From: Echinarachnius parma
Taxonomy: Eukaryota; Echinodermata; Echinoidea; Clypeasteroida; Echinarachniidae
Reading direction: 5' to 3'
Length of the DNA stretch: 64,000 nucleotides
NCBI GenBank assembly: GCA_037951105.1
Contig: JBAMJV010010565.1
Span: 1-64,000, forward strand
Below, one piece after another: positions 21,278-31,580 of the stretch (position 1 is its first letter; each line of letters starts with the position of its first letter). The translations under genes and the position numbers were made by a program. The notes under the pieces were generated by a model, which saw nothing but the letters and a program-made list of their open reading frames with translations, had not been told where the DNA came from and searched no databases.

Positions 21278-22263
21278 GTAAGTGGTGGAAATGAATTGCT
21301 TTGTTTATGAATTACACAACCCTTTGCACAATGTTGGGTATCTTTTTGATATCACAAAACAGTACCAAAACATATCATTATGTGTTGTTCTTTGCCTGGT
21401 GGTCCCCTTTAAGCAAGTTTCAAAGTTTGTATGAAACCTGTTTATATAAATACAGGCTCAGACTTACTATTATATTCTTGTTGATATGAAAATAAACCAT
21501 GCAGCACTCTTGATAATGGGACCTTTAGTTGTAGAATTCTATCAGTGTATTCGGGGTAAAAGGCCATTTATACGCTGAATGGGTGCGATTGAAACCTTTG
21601 TTAAAAGAAATCCATTCATGATCAATGCCAACACCTAGGCCCTGAACTCATCATGTACAAGAATAGTGACATTTTCTGTTAACAATTCAACATTAGTCTA
21701 GCGAAGTTGTACAGTTACACAGTGTAGCTTACAAAAGGGGTCATGAATGAATGGTTATGATTTATAGCGTGACTACAGTGTATTTAGCTCATGAACAGAA
21801 ATGAAATGTATAAACAGATATAATGGAACCTTCTAGGGAGTCGATATCATGCACGTTGTGTGCAGGAATGACAATTTTGAGTATACAGAATGCTGCAAGC
21901 TAGTCATTTTCATAATCATCAGTGAATAGTTGTGATATGCTTTCATACCAGAACAGTCTCTTTGAAAACATGACAGGAAAAAACATCTATCAAGTTCAAA
22001 TGTTGCAGTTGTCATTTGAGTAAATTTTCGTCCTTGAAAATTCATTTCCACACCTACACACCAGGAACTTTGTGGATGGGTAGTTTTGCTGAATACGATT
22101 ATTTTCCCATTTCCCATATTCGGTGAAAAATTTGTAAAGGTAGAAATAGCGTTTTAGCTGACTAACTGATATTTCTGGAATCATCGCTTGTTGTCATTGA
22201 AAGCCTAGGACGTAATGCGGTAATTTTAGGCACTCTGGATTTTAGGGGAAAATTGGAAATAGG
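21278..22263. other. Non-coding stretch with open minus-strand frames
   Basis: Overlapping minus-strand frames of 62 and 94 codons (21833-22184) share no recognisable domain. They lie just 3' of the minus-strand ORF at 22264 and could be its decayed continuation. Confidence 0.35.
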
Positions 22264-22623
22264 CTATTTGGCCTGAATAACTTTGGAAACTTGCGATTTA
22301 GGTGACAACGACAACCTGATGCCAATCATGTAGTGTACTATATCAGCTTTCTTACATCGGATATCTTCCACATCATATGGATATATTTCATTTTGATTTG
22401 CCAACAAATTGACTATACATGATGTCAACTGAATTCTCTCTATTGGTGGAGTGACTGTATGGAATATGCATTGCTTCCCTACATTTGAACTACGAAAGAG
22501 CTTATCTATGCATTGTTTGGTACTGAAATGATGTGTGTTTGTTTTGTATGCACATTCTGTAATGTCAAGTCCAAGTTTGATAGCCAGGCCAGAGCAGCTA
22601 CTGGAATTATCAATTATTTTCAT
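22264..22623 (-). CDS. Hypothetical 119-codon ORF, unrecognised
   Basis: From ATG at 22623 to TAA, the longest ATG-started frame outside low-complexity DNA. It starts MKIIDNSSSCSGLAIKLGLD, has scattered Cys and no transmembrane stretch or known motif. Base composition equals the flanks, so chance is quite possible. It could also be a degraded transposon or retrogene fragment. Confidence 0.2.
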   Translation of the reverse strand: MKIIDNSSSCSGLAIKLGLDITECAYKTNTHHFSTKQCIDKLFRSSNVGKQCIFHTVTPPIERIQLTSCIVNLLANQNEIYPYDVEDIRCKKADIVHYMIGIRLSLSPKSQVSKVIQAK

Positions 22624-22755
22624 GCAGTAAATATATAGCAGACAAATATCTGGAATTGGTAGTAATCTGGAACTACTGAACTACTGAAATCATTGAATTG
22701 GTACCATTACATTTTAAAGACTACAATCAGACATTTCGGATTGACATCGCTAATC

Positions 22756-22800
22756 ATGTCTGGATCGTACAACTTCAACGATGGCATTCCATGTTGTTAA
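22756..22800 (+). pseudogene. Decayed upstream copy of the 22918 first exon
   Basis: The ATG and the 90 bases before it (22665-22758) match those of the 22918 exon: AAAGACTACAATCAGACATT, then GACATC.CTAATCATGTCTGG. The reading starts MSGSYNFNDGIPCC and stops at 22798, against MSGTYNLSHG in the intact exon. It is a local direct duplication, about 160 bases apart, covering the 5' UTR and start codon. Confidence 0.6.
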
Positions 22801-22917
22801 AAAGACTTTAACAGTAGTTTTTTAACTCCTGGAACTACTGAACCACTGGAAACGTAGAATTGGTACCGATAAATTTTAAAGACTACAATCAGACATTTTG
22901 GATCGACATCACTAATC

Positions 22918-23084
22918 ATGTCTGGAACATACAACCTCAGCCATGGAACTATCAGCACCCTTGATCCTGAGGCTTTGAATGCTGCTAAAATGGGGCCACG
23001 CAGGCACAGCTTCAACCCCATCGGAATTATCCTGACTGGAAGTGATGGCAGCATACAAGACGCAAATGAAGAAGTTGAAGACAA
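22918..23084 (+). CDS. Candidate alternative first coding exon, unrecognised
   Basis: ATG at 22918, with an in-frame stop upstream at 22870, opens 55 codons plus two bases up to a GTATGTAC donor. The peptide starts MSGTYNLSHGTISTLDPEAL, has a protein-kinase-A-type RRHS at residues 28-31 and ends in an acidic DANEEVEDK. GC is higher than the flanks. A decayed relative at 23563-23634 has lost the donor (GC instead of GT), as expected if the exon was once functional. It leaves two bases and fits exon 44735-44806 (junction AAG, Lys). Role unknown; the acidic tail suggests a cytosolic N-terminus. Confidence 0.5.
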
Positions 23085-23297
23085 GTATGTACATTATACT
23101 ACATTACAAACAAATAAATTAATACAAATATGCTGGTGTTGGAATTTGATTTCTGATTTGAGTGAATGAAGTGAATTTTAGTGTTTGTGCACAATCCCTG
23201 CGAGCTGCGAGAGCTAACAAAAAGAGCCCGAGCTTGTAGTTCGGGTACAACTTTACATCTTAGCGCGAACAATTGCAATTCCGGGTTTTAAAACATA

Positions 23298-23330
23298 ATG
23301 GCAGCCTCCATGCTGTACATGATGAATGAG
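23298..23330 (+). CDS. Weak candidate short first exon
   Basis: ATG in a good context (AACATAATGGCAG) reads MAASMLYMMNE and meets GTAAGC. The 80 bases upstream are CpG-enriched. It ends in phase 0, unlike the other candidates, so it does not join exon 44735-44806 in frame. It may be non-coding or chance. Confidence 0.22.
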
Positions 23331-23562
23331 GTAAGCCCATACAGCGACTGACTTTGAAATTATGTTTTAATGTGTAGAGAACATAATCAAAAGTAAATTG
23401 TAGGTGGGGGAAACTTCTCCTTCAAGGATACACAATTGTATTGGGTGTTGGATGAAAAAGAAAGTGTTACAATGGTGTTTTGGACCAAAATAGTGCGGAA
23501 TTTCGGATAGAACATTAAAACTGGATAGTTTTTTACTTTTTACGGTTCTTGGCAGGAACCTC

Positions 23563-23634
23563 TAAGACACAGCTTGACATCTTGACAGCAAGCGATGGCG
23601 GCGTATGAGATGCATATGGAGAAATTGAAGACAA
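23563..23634 (+). pseudogene. Decayed downstream copy of the 22918 exon 3' half
   Basis: GATGGCGGCGTATGAGATGC then ATATGGAGAAATTGAAGACA aligns with the last 60 bases of the 22918 exon. It has an in-frame TGA and a GC in place of the GT donor. Intron sequence after it (TTGTTGGAATTCGAG, GATTTGAGTGAATGAA) also matches that after the intact exon. Confidence 0.6.
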
Positions 23635-23640
23635 GCATGT

Positions 23641-24548
23641 ATCATTCATGTTTTGTTTTAGATTAAAAAATGTCCTTGTTGGAATTCGAGTTTTGATTTG
23701 AGTGAATGAACAGTGGTTGTGTTTTAGTTCTAGTTGTAAATGGATAAAATGTTGTATTGGGTGTTGGATGAACAAAATGTTAAAATTAAATGCATGATGT
23801 AATATTGCATTAAAAACATTCAAACAGAACTGATAGTTTTCATGTATAGTCAATAAAACGTGAGAGAAAAGTCATGTTAAATTGAAAGATGTTATGTGTT
23901 ATTCAATTTAGCAAAAAATCGACTTAACGCCCCTCTCACTCTCACCCGACAATACTTGTTAAATTGAAGTATAATTGCGCGCACATGATGAGGTGAATAA
24001 CATGTGACATTTATGCTGATATGCTGGCATCGTGTCGCTCATTATTACATTCACTGATGTATTCTTTTTATTACGGTGCATGAACTTTTCACTCATTTAT
24101 TCGATTAATCATGCTTGATATTCAAACATAATCATTAAACAATAAGTTAAATCTATAAATACCCTGTGCTCTTATTAAAATTAATTTAAAAAACATAACT
24201 AGTACATTAAAATAACTTCTATTAGCTGTGCGTCAGATAACTTTTTCAACAACAGCAATTAGAAAATAATCCCTCATATATTACATCAAAGCATACATTA
24301 TTTGTTTGTGTATTTCCATGATTCAAGTTTGTTAGAATACAGATATTATTTACAGGGAATTTAAGGGATCTAGTAATAATGCAATGCTAGAAATTAACCT
24401 TTTGGCCTTAATCGTGGCCCAGTCGGGCAAGTAAAAACAAGATCATTCAATTTTAAGTGGCCTCAAGCAAAGAAAAACATAACAAATTCTGTTAAATTTG
24501 GTTGCCCGAACGGGCCAGTAGGGGCCTATGCTAATTTAGAGCACATAA
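23641..24548. other. Non-coding stretch with a family J fragment
   Basis: 23903-23950 (CAATTTAGCAAAAAATCGAC then TTAACGCCCCTCTCACTCTC) is one end of family J. The rest is AT-rich and featureless. Confidence 0.5.
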
Positions 24549-24687
24549 TGATATTCATTTACCATTGCATTTTTACACATCACTCAGTGGACTCATCATA
24601 TCACAGAAATACACATTTTATTCAAGTTGATCATTTTCCAATTTCGCACATGTCAACAAAGTTACTACCGTACTAGATCCCTTTAAA
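24549..24687. mobile_element. Family D element, 3' fragment
   Basis: Matches the last third of family D (CAGTGGACTCATCATATCAC, GCACATGTCAACAAAGTTAC) and ends ACTAGATCCCTTTAA. Confidence 0.75.
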
Positions 24688-24729
24688 TTAGCATGGTATT
24701 AATTATTTATAGATTTATATTTTTTGTAG

Positions 24730-25135
24730 GGGAGATCAAACAAATGAATAAAGAAGAAAGTAAAAAGAGTTTGTTTGGGCTATTAAAAAAAAAATTACTT
24801 CAAGCTTTATGGAAATTGTCCACACAGAAGAGAGTGGTTATAATATAGAGCCTCCCAGAACGACATTGACAGAAATTGAAAGTGGTTAGGAGGGTTGGGC
24901 AAAAACAGGAACAAATTAGAGAAATCTTACATGTTTTTTATTTATTGATATTTTTTTAAGGGGAGATAAACCTTTTTACTTTCTTCTTTATTCATTTTTT
25001 TTTGTTGGGGATAAACTATTTTACTTTCTTCAAGCATTATGGTAATTGTTCACACAAAAGAGAGTGGTTATACAAAGCCTCCCAGAAAGACATTGACAGA
25101 ACTTGAAAGTGTTTGGGAGGGTTGGGCGGTTTGAG
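24730..25135. repeat. Direct duplication with an inverted flank
   Basis: 24795-24905 and 25025-25135 are direct copies (AGAGAGTGGTTATA, GCCTCCCAGAA.GACATTGAC, GGAGGGTTGGGC). GAATAAAGAAGAAAGTAAAA (24746) is inverted as TTTTACTTTCTTCTTTATTC (24974). Open frames on either strand differ between the copies, so no coding constraint is visible. Confidence 0.7.
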
Positions 25136-25589
25136 AGGAAATGGGTTGGAAAAGTCTCGTGTTTTATTCATTCTTTGGTCTTCTTGGCTTCCTGTCATGG
25201 GTTCTAGCTCTGATAGCCCCATTTCACATCGCAATTCAGAATTTAAACTGGTTCTGAAGCAATTCATTGAACTAATCACCCTTTTCCTCTCATGATCTAG
25301 CGTGTTATTTAATTTCACAAGTTGAGTGAGTATTTTTCTTTTTGAGAGCTAGGAGTCACACTAAATGATTTGGAAGTATTCGCATCATAAGTTGCCACTA
25401 AATTGTTAATACCCAAGTCCATAATTCATGGCTCATTTAGGTCCTATTTTTGATCTAAGTTTTTTTCTTCTTCTAAACAGTATGTGTACCTTTTAGACTT
25501 CTTATTTAATCAGTTCAAGACTGGTTTAATCCATTCAAGACTGATCCCGAGTTACTCGGGCTTGCATGTAGCCTACATACAATGGACGT

Positions 25590-25744
25590 TAACCCGTTCC
25601 CTACAAGTTTATGAAATCCCCATTGACTTTGTACACAACCCACTCGGTTCCCGTGGTCAAGGGGTTAACCATTTCCCTTTGTGATTCTGAAATCCTCATA
25701 GACTATGTACATAGCCCACCAGGTTACTGTAGGCAGGGGGTTAA
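25590..25744. mobile_element. Two tandem family B elements
   Basis: Two copies in the same orientation share the TTAACC at about 25664. Each has CCTCATAGACT or CCCATTGACT before TTTGTACA or ATGTACA, and they end CAAGGGGTTAA and CAGGGGGTTAA. Confidence 0.8.
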
Positions 25745-27223
25745 ATTTGCATTCCAGTCTAACTTTAGACAATTTTGGGGCCATTTTAATAAATATGAAC
25801 AAATATTGATGATTTCTTAACCATTTGAGACAAAATGGTGTAAGTATCAATAATGTGAAATGGTTATGTGTTCTGCCACTGTTCAGATTATATTTCTAAG
25901 AGAACCATTAATTACTAAACTTGGTTCAGATACTGCAATCGAATCAAATCCCTCGTGAATTTTCCCCCCACAAATTGTTCTTGAAATATTATTTTTGCGT
26001 TGATGCTATAGGGGGTGGAAGCAAGAGGACATCTGCGCTAGGGGAAAATAAGGAAACTACTTCAGGAAAATGAAACAGGACCACATGATCTCAGGAAATC
26101 TATTATAAGATCACTTAAGGACCTCCTCCTGAGGTTTAAGTTTGATTTGTGAGGAAATCTCTTGTAGGATCACTTAAAGACCACCTAAGGAGGTTTTTGT
26201 TTGATTTCATCGTACCCTATTCTAGGGGTTTTGGATCGGCAGTAGTTGATCAAAAACTCGTGAGAACTTCAGAAGTTTGAGATGGCTTTGACAAAATTTC
26301 ACTAGAAATACAGAAAAGTGGTAAGTTAACACATGTTCATCAAATTTGGTATTAATAGATCAATATATTTGTGTTGTTGTTTATATTATACACAAGTTGT
26401 ACAAATTCTAAGGAAGAACTTCAAAGCTGTCTGAAATGTCAAGTCAAAAATAGTAAGTTTATTGTGTAAAAATAACACATTTTGCATTGTATGTATTAGC
26501 TCCAAAGACTCCAGGGATTTGGATTTGCAGCAGCTGATTTGGAAAAACCCAATAGCATTTCAGATGTTTGGAGGTGGGATAACTTACAATGAATTTCACT
26601 AGAAATATTTTTAAAAAGAGGTTAGTAAATAATTATATACATACTTGTTTATCAAAGTTGGCTATGCATAGCTTTATTGTTGTTTTTGTTATTGTATTAA
26701 ATATCAGATACCTTACCAGTATCATCCTTTAACCCATACAATACTATTTCATTTTATTCTTAACGGGGTTAGACAACATTCAAGACACTATTTCAGTGGA
26801 ATGCACATCCTCCATATATTCATATAACAAACATTTTCCCTAGACCAAGGCTAGAATATTTTTGGGGTTAATTAACCCATTCAAAACGGTTCACTTTTGG
26901 AACAACAGGCATTTAGACTAAAATAAACCCCATTTAAAATAGTTTCTGGACCAATCCTGCGAGGGTTGAGGGCATCACTACATTTGCAATCAAACAATGC
27001 AAAGTCTTTCAACAGGGGACACTTAAACAGAAATATGGAAACAAAAAATGTATCTCATCAACAAAGATTAATAGGACATGACGGGGTCTAAACTAGAGAG
27101 CAGGAATTAGTGCATGCTAATCACTCGTCACTGCCTCTATGATGCGACTAATGAGCCACCAATTTGTGTGAGAGAAACCCATCCCAACCTATCTAGGCCT
27201 CCTTCACATTGGGGGTCGGGGTC
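25745..27223. other. Non-coding stretch with worn local duplications
   Basis: 26096-26215 is a direct repeat of about 69 bp (GGAAATCT.TTATAAGATCAC, ACC.CCTAAGGAGG). 26230-26330 and 26516-26640 are diverged copies (GGATCGGCAGTAGTTGATC / GGATTTGCAGCAGCTGATT, ATTTCACTAGAAATA). A degraded family A element lies near 26780-26960. No exon recognised. Confidence 0.5.
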
Positions 27224-27243
27224 GGGGGGGGGGGGGGGGGGGG
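27224..27243. repeat. Run of 20 G
   Basis: An uninterrupted G run, followed by (CCTACC)-type repeats near 27290-27312. Confidence 0.95.
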
Positions 27244-27529
27244 TACACAGGGTTTAACTTCGCTATTCGTAACTCCAAACTTGATCCCTACACCTACCCC
27301 TACCCCTACCCTATATCCCAAGTGGGAATATACCAAGCCGTATAAGTTATGCTGAAATGATGCAAATATTCCACTTGCTGTGGTTTAATAGCCTATTTAG
27401 GTGATACGTATAGCGTATCACGTATTGTTATTACTCAGCGGGGTGTTTCCACAATCGCACAATACTTCACGATCATCTCTGGCTTTGTGTATATAACTCG
27501 TGTCATGTTACAAGGCTCGATCTCGATAA

Positions 27530-27690
27530 GATCTTGTTCATAACATATCAAATTATCATGCGACATCATTTGATAACGCTACCACGATCCGTCGTCATTT
27601 CCCGCGGTCATTCCGATTTCATTCGACATCATTTTGATAACGCTATCACGATCCGTCTTTATTTCCCGCGGTCATTACGATCTCCAAATA
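27530..27690. repeat. Tandem duplication, about 75-bp unit, CpG-rich
   Basis: GCGACATCATTTGATAACGC ... TTTCCCGCGGTCATT occurs twice (near 27560 and 27625) with few changes. Confidence 0.8.
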
Positions 27691-27857
27691 TACCGCAATT
27701 GTGGAAACACAATTATTTTTATTCTTTTTCTTTGTACGTTTTTTGTGTCTCGTGTCTGTAAAATTTGGCTGGGGATATGATAATGAAACCTGGTGAACAT
27801 AATAGACCTTGGTCCGACATTGTGCACCTGGGTAATGATTATGACGGTACTACTCTG

Positions 27858-27865
27858 TGACGTCA
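27858..27865. promoter_or_regulatory. CRE palindrome
   Basis: Perfect TGACGTCA, the consensus for CREB/ATF factors, in a CpG-rich segment about 1.5 kb before the first-exon candidate at 29352. Confidence 0.45.
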
Positions 27866-28189
27866 TGGAGACGCCATTTTGTGAAATATTTCAACAGCCC
27901 ATACCTTTCTTACGTAATGGTATATTTTCACCAAATTCTGTACATGGCAAGCTAAGTTCAAGGGCTATATAAAAATGTCGCACCCAAGGTCGTACGGACA
28001 ACGACGGACGCGTACGCGCGCGTCAAAGGGTAAAAATCCTTGAAAAATTCTCAAATCAACCGGCGAACCAATTTTCCATACGTTTCAGGTCATTCCGAGC
28101 ATTTCAAAATTTTGCGCGCGTGCGCGTTTGCGCGCGCGCTTTTTCACGCGTAGCGCGCACGGAACAAAAAAATGGCGTTTTTTTTTTTG

Positions 28190-28980
28190 GAAACTGTTCC
28201 TAATACTTTCTATGATAAATTAAAACAGTTTCCAGATCTCCTCGACCAAAAACGCTCGAACAGGAGGGCGTAAAACTTTAAAATCCGCGAGTGCTGCTAT
28301 GCACAAAATATGTACAAAATATGCCCTTTTTTAATTGATAATAATTTTTAAAATCCACGGGCGATTTTGTTAAAAATATTTTTCCTTGCAGACGAATGAG
28401 TTGTAGATACAACGTCATGCATCCTTATCGCCAACCAAACCTCATTATGTAATCATATGACCATGAGAAGTTAACATTAGCAGTTTTCAACGATTTTATC
28501 ATTTGCGATTATGTATATATCGTGTTTGGATTCCGATATCTCGGTCAATTCTGCTTGAATCTGTCCCAAGTTTTGATATCTTGTAGCTGGGACGATCCTG
28601 AACAATTACTATCTCTTTCCGACCGGAAATGTGCCGATGCGCGCGTGCTACACATGAAATCCGCGCGTGCTGCCATATGTAAAATATGTGAAAATGTGGT
28701 AAAAACATGCCCTGTTCAATTGATCATAAATTTGAAAATCCATGTTCAGTATTTTGGTTGTTGTGTATTCGTGACAGAGTACGAGTTGTAGATATGGTGC
28801 GATATTCAAAAATCGCCAATCGGACATCGTGACGTCATCAATCTGCCATGAAAAGCGAAAATTTAATTTTGATTGATTTCATAAATTTTGTGTTATGTTT
28901 TGAAGGTGCAGTTGTGTGTCTATCTCCTTCGATTCTGGTCGAATACGTCTACAATTTTGATATGTTGTAGCGGAGATCTG
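28190..28980. repeat. Diverged CpG-rich direct repeat, about 375-bp unit
   Basis: Matching blocks: AAATCCGCGAGTGCTGCTAT / AAATCCGCGCGTGCTGCCAT, then CCCTGTTCAATTGAT, GAGTTGTAGATA and ATCGCCAA. Two units (about 28260-28495 and 28640-28870) with a possible third part at 28920-28980. GC and CpG density, including CGCGCG runs at 28015-28150, far exceed the surroundings. Confidence 0.6.
28830..28837. promoter_or_regulatory. CRE palindrome
   Basis: Second perfect TGACGTCA, about 520 bases before the ATG at 29352. A third, partial site (TACGTCA) lies near 29250. Confidence 0.45.
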
Positions 28981-29282
28981 GAGGAAAAATAATATGTTCC
29001 TATTATGTTGCTCAAATAATGGAAACATTTGTTTTCCCTCTATTGCAATGTAGCATACAAATAATTCAAGATATTCCGAGTAAGCCGTTATATTTCTTTT
29101 GTTTCATAACTTATGGTGTTTTTAATTAAATGTTTGAAAACAGTAATTGGTTCTCCAAACAGAGCACAACAAATTGATGCATATAATGCCTTGCTAATTA
29201 ACGTGACTAAGCCGCCCTCCCCAAAGTATGTGGCTTCGCCCCTATTACTACGTCATACAATTTCATATAACGCCCACCTCTT

Positions 29283-29287
29283 TCAGT
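29283..29287 (+). promoter_or_regulatory. Possible initiator (TCAGT)
   Basis: CTTTCAGTAAC about 65 bases before the ATG at 29352 matches a metazoan initiator core. There is no TATA box at the right distance. Confidence 0.25.
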
Positions 29288-29351
29288 AACGGTCAAAATA
29301 ATCTCTCAACCGTAGCGTTTGCGTGTAGTAATCCCTATTAGCGCTGCAATA

Positions 29352-29518
29352 ATGGAGAAAGGTGATTTTGACTCGACCTGTATCAACGTAATTCGATCCC
29401 TACGAACTGAAGTATATACCGCGATAACACGGCCCTCTCTTCCTACACACGAAGTGGGGATCAAGTATTGTGCCTGGAAAGTTTTTGTCTCTTCTCTGAT
29501 CAACACGTTATGTTACAG
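29352..29518 (+). CDS. Candidate alternative first coding exon, unrecognised
   Basis: ATG in a good context (GCAATAATGGAG), with an in-frame stop upstream at 29313, opens 55 codons plus two bases to a consensus donor (TTACAG then GTAAGA). The peptide starts MEKGDFDSTCINVIRSLRTE and carries VYTAITRPSLPTHEVG, then a hydrophobic CAWKVFVSSLINTLCY that could be a weak membrane-facing segment. The CpG-rich, CRE-bearing region just upstream would suit a promoter. It leaves two bases and fits exon 44735-44806 (junction AGG, Arg). Confidence 0.5.
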
Positions 29519-30291
29519 GTAAGACAATATAATTTCTATTTTACATGGATAATTGAAGTTATATCGCATTTTATAATGTTAAGGTAGTCATGTTAAAGTT
29601 ATATATTTATAATGAATGAGATGGAAACTAGTGGAATTATGAGGGAAGAGTTTGAGAGAGATTATACTAGTTATAGTTGTATAACTTGCTGAATATTGAG
29701 AATAATCTTTGTATTGTTTATGGTAATTATCTAAGTAATAATTATATACTGGTTGATTAATAATATCTGATGTAAAAGAGAGACACAAGTTGTGAATTAA
29801 TACATGTATATTATAAGTGAGTATACTGTTGCATAAAGATTTAGCATGAGGTACTGCTGTGAACAGTGAAGATTAACTTTGAATGTTCGATGTGAACGTG
29901 ACTTATAATTATTTTTCTGTGTGTTCTCCTATACTTATGATTGTATTTGTGGAACCAGCCAAAGCATAAAGCCGTGTGTATGAAAAGGGTTTAGTTATTC
30001 CAATCGCCCCTTACCGAAACTAAAATTTAGATAAACAAACGTATATCTGCATTCTGTCTCATTCACGAAATGGTTGACAAAGTGTAGTCTTATGGATCAG
30101 ACCCATTTAGTATATAATTTTGTATTGTACATCGACGAAACGTACACAATGCATAGTTGACCTTAGAATAGTAATTCAAATTGTCTGGAATATAGAATAA
30201 CTAGGAAGACTGGTAATTTGTGTTGTGGAAGATGATGTATTTGCTTCTCTGAGAAACCTCCCAAAAGAATAACTTTGTACAATTGCATGGT
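29519..30291. other. Putative intron, nothing recognised
   Basis: CpG content drops sharply at the donor, and the sequence becomes AT-rich and featureless. Confidence 0.5.
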
Positions 30292-30380
30292 TTAAAGGTA
30301 CACTTGAGTATTGGTACTTCCCGAATTGCCCCATGACACAAAATTGGTTGGTTCTAATTCAATTAGAAAGTTCCTTGAAT
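30292..30380. mobile_element. Interspersed repeat family H, fragment
   Basis: GGTACACTTGAGTATTGGTA then CTTCCCGAATTGCCCC.TGACAC is repeated at 39324-39415. Ends undefined. Confidence 0.55.
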
Positions 30381-31431
30381 AAAACATGTAAAATGAGAAT
30401 CATTCCCTTTCAAATGTTCTCATAATTGTAAAATTTCATTTAAAAATATTGTATTTATATATTGTCTAGACAATCGATATCTTGATTTTTTTTTAAATAC
30501 TTAAAATGCATATATCACTTCTTAAAAAAATAAAAAGAGGTTTTTAAATAGTTGATACTATCTTTATCTAATCATTATTTTCACACAACATCACATGCAC
30601 AATTTTGCTTTTTTAGAAAGCACCCTCTTGAGTTGTAACAGCTATTTTAAAAAAAATGATAACCGGGTCTTTACTTTGTCGTTTGTTATTTTCTATACAT
30701 GTCAACCATTAGACCGGCAGCCCAGAGGTCTTTTGTGCATCGAAAAGCGTACTGATTGTTGAACATATTTGGTCAACAATAGACAATATTAAAGAAGATA
30801 TTCTTAATTTTTCGGGACAAAATTGAATGACAAAAGTATTATGGAAAACTATACTATCTCATACAATGAAATTTAGATGTACATTCAACTATTTCACAAT
30901 AATACCTAGAAAAAAGAACTACTTAAACATTTTTCACTTTTACAGTCTAAGAATCAATATGTATAGTATTTGGACACGGATATAAATTTTAAAAATGCAG
31001 AACATGTTGGAATAGTGTAAATGTCCATATAAAAAACAATAAAAGCAAATCTGTTATGTCATATCCCAAAGAACAAATAAAATTATAACATTTTTTTTTC
31101 TTTAGAATCTACCAACCTCTATTACAAACCATTTATTTATGAATTCACATACAATCATAGACATGAATTTCAGTAATTAAATAAATAAGAATTGTGTAAA
31201 CCGATCTATCACAAATAAATTTACTGTACAATACTGATATGTTTAAGAAAATGTTACATCATAAACAAAATAAGATGAAATCATAAACGTTATTTCTTGA
31301 CTCACTGTGTCAATTAACATCAAAGATCAAAAAACAATTTTGATTTATCAAGCATATATGCACAGAATATAATCCATTATATAACAAAAAGTTTAACTCA
31401 GGATGTGATTTGTCCATAACAGTGTATATAC
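30381..31431. other. AT-rich stretch, nothing recognised
   Basis: About 1 kb of very AT-rich DNA without repeats or exons that I can identify. Confidence 0.5.
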
Positions 31432-31455
31432 CGGAGGCAAAGATCCATCTAATTT
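31432..31455 (-). mobile_element. Fragment of the TGACCT-type element
   Basis: CCGGAGGCAAAGATCCATCT matches the inverted left end of the element at 11738-11785. Confidence 0.45.
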
Positions 31456-31499
31456 TTTTTAAATACTAAGTCGGCCATTTGTATAGACCTTTATGGTTT

Positions 31500-31580
31500 C
31501 CAGATAAATGCAATAAGATGTGTAGGGCATGAAAGGTGCGTGCCTTGCAATCAATATGGAGTTCGAATCTAGATACGCTC
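31500..31580 (+). mobile_element. tRNA-like SINE remnant
   Basis: GTGCGTGCCTTGCAATC and a B-box-like GAGTTCGAATCT (31559) recall the element at 14290. Weak. Confidence 0.25.
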
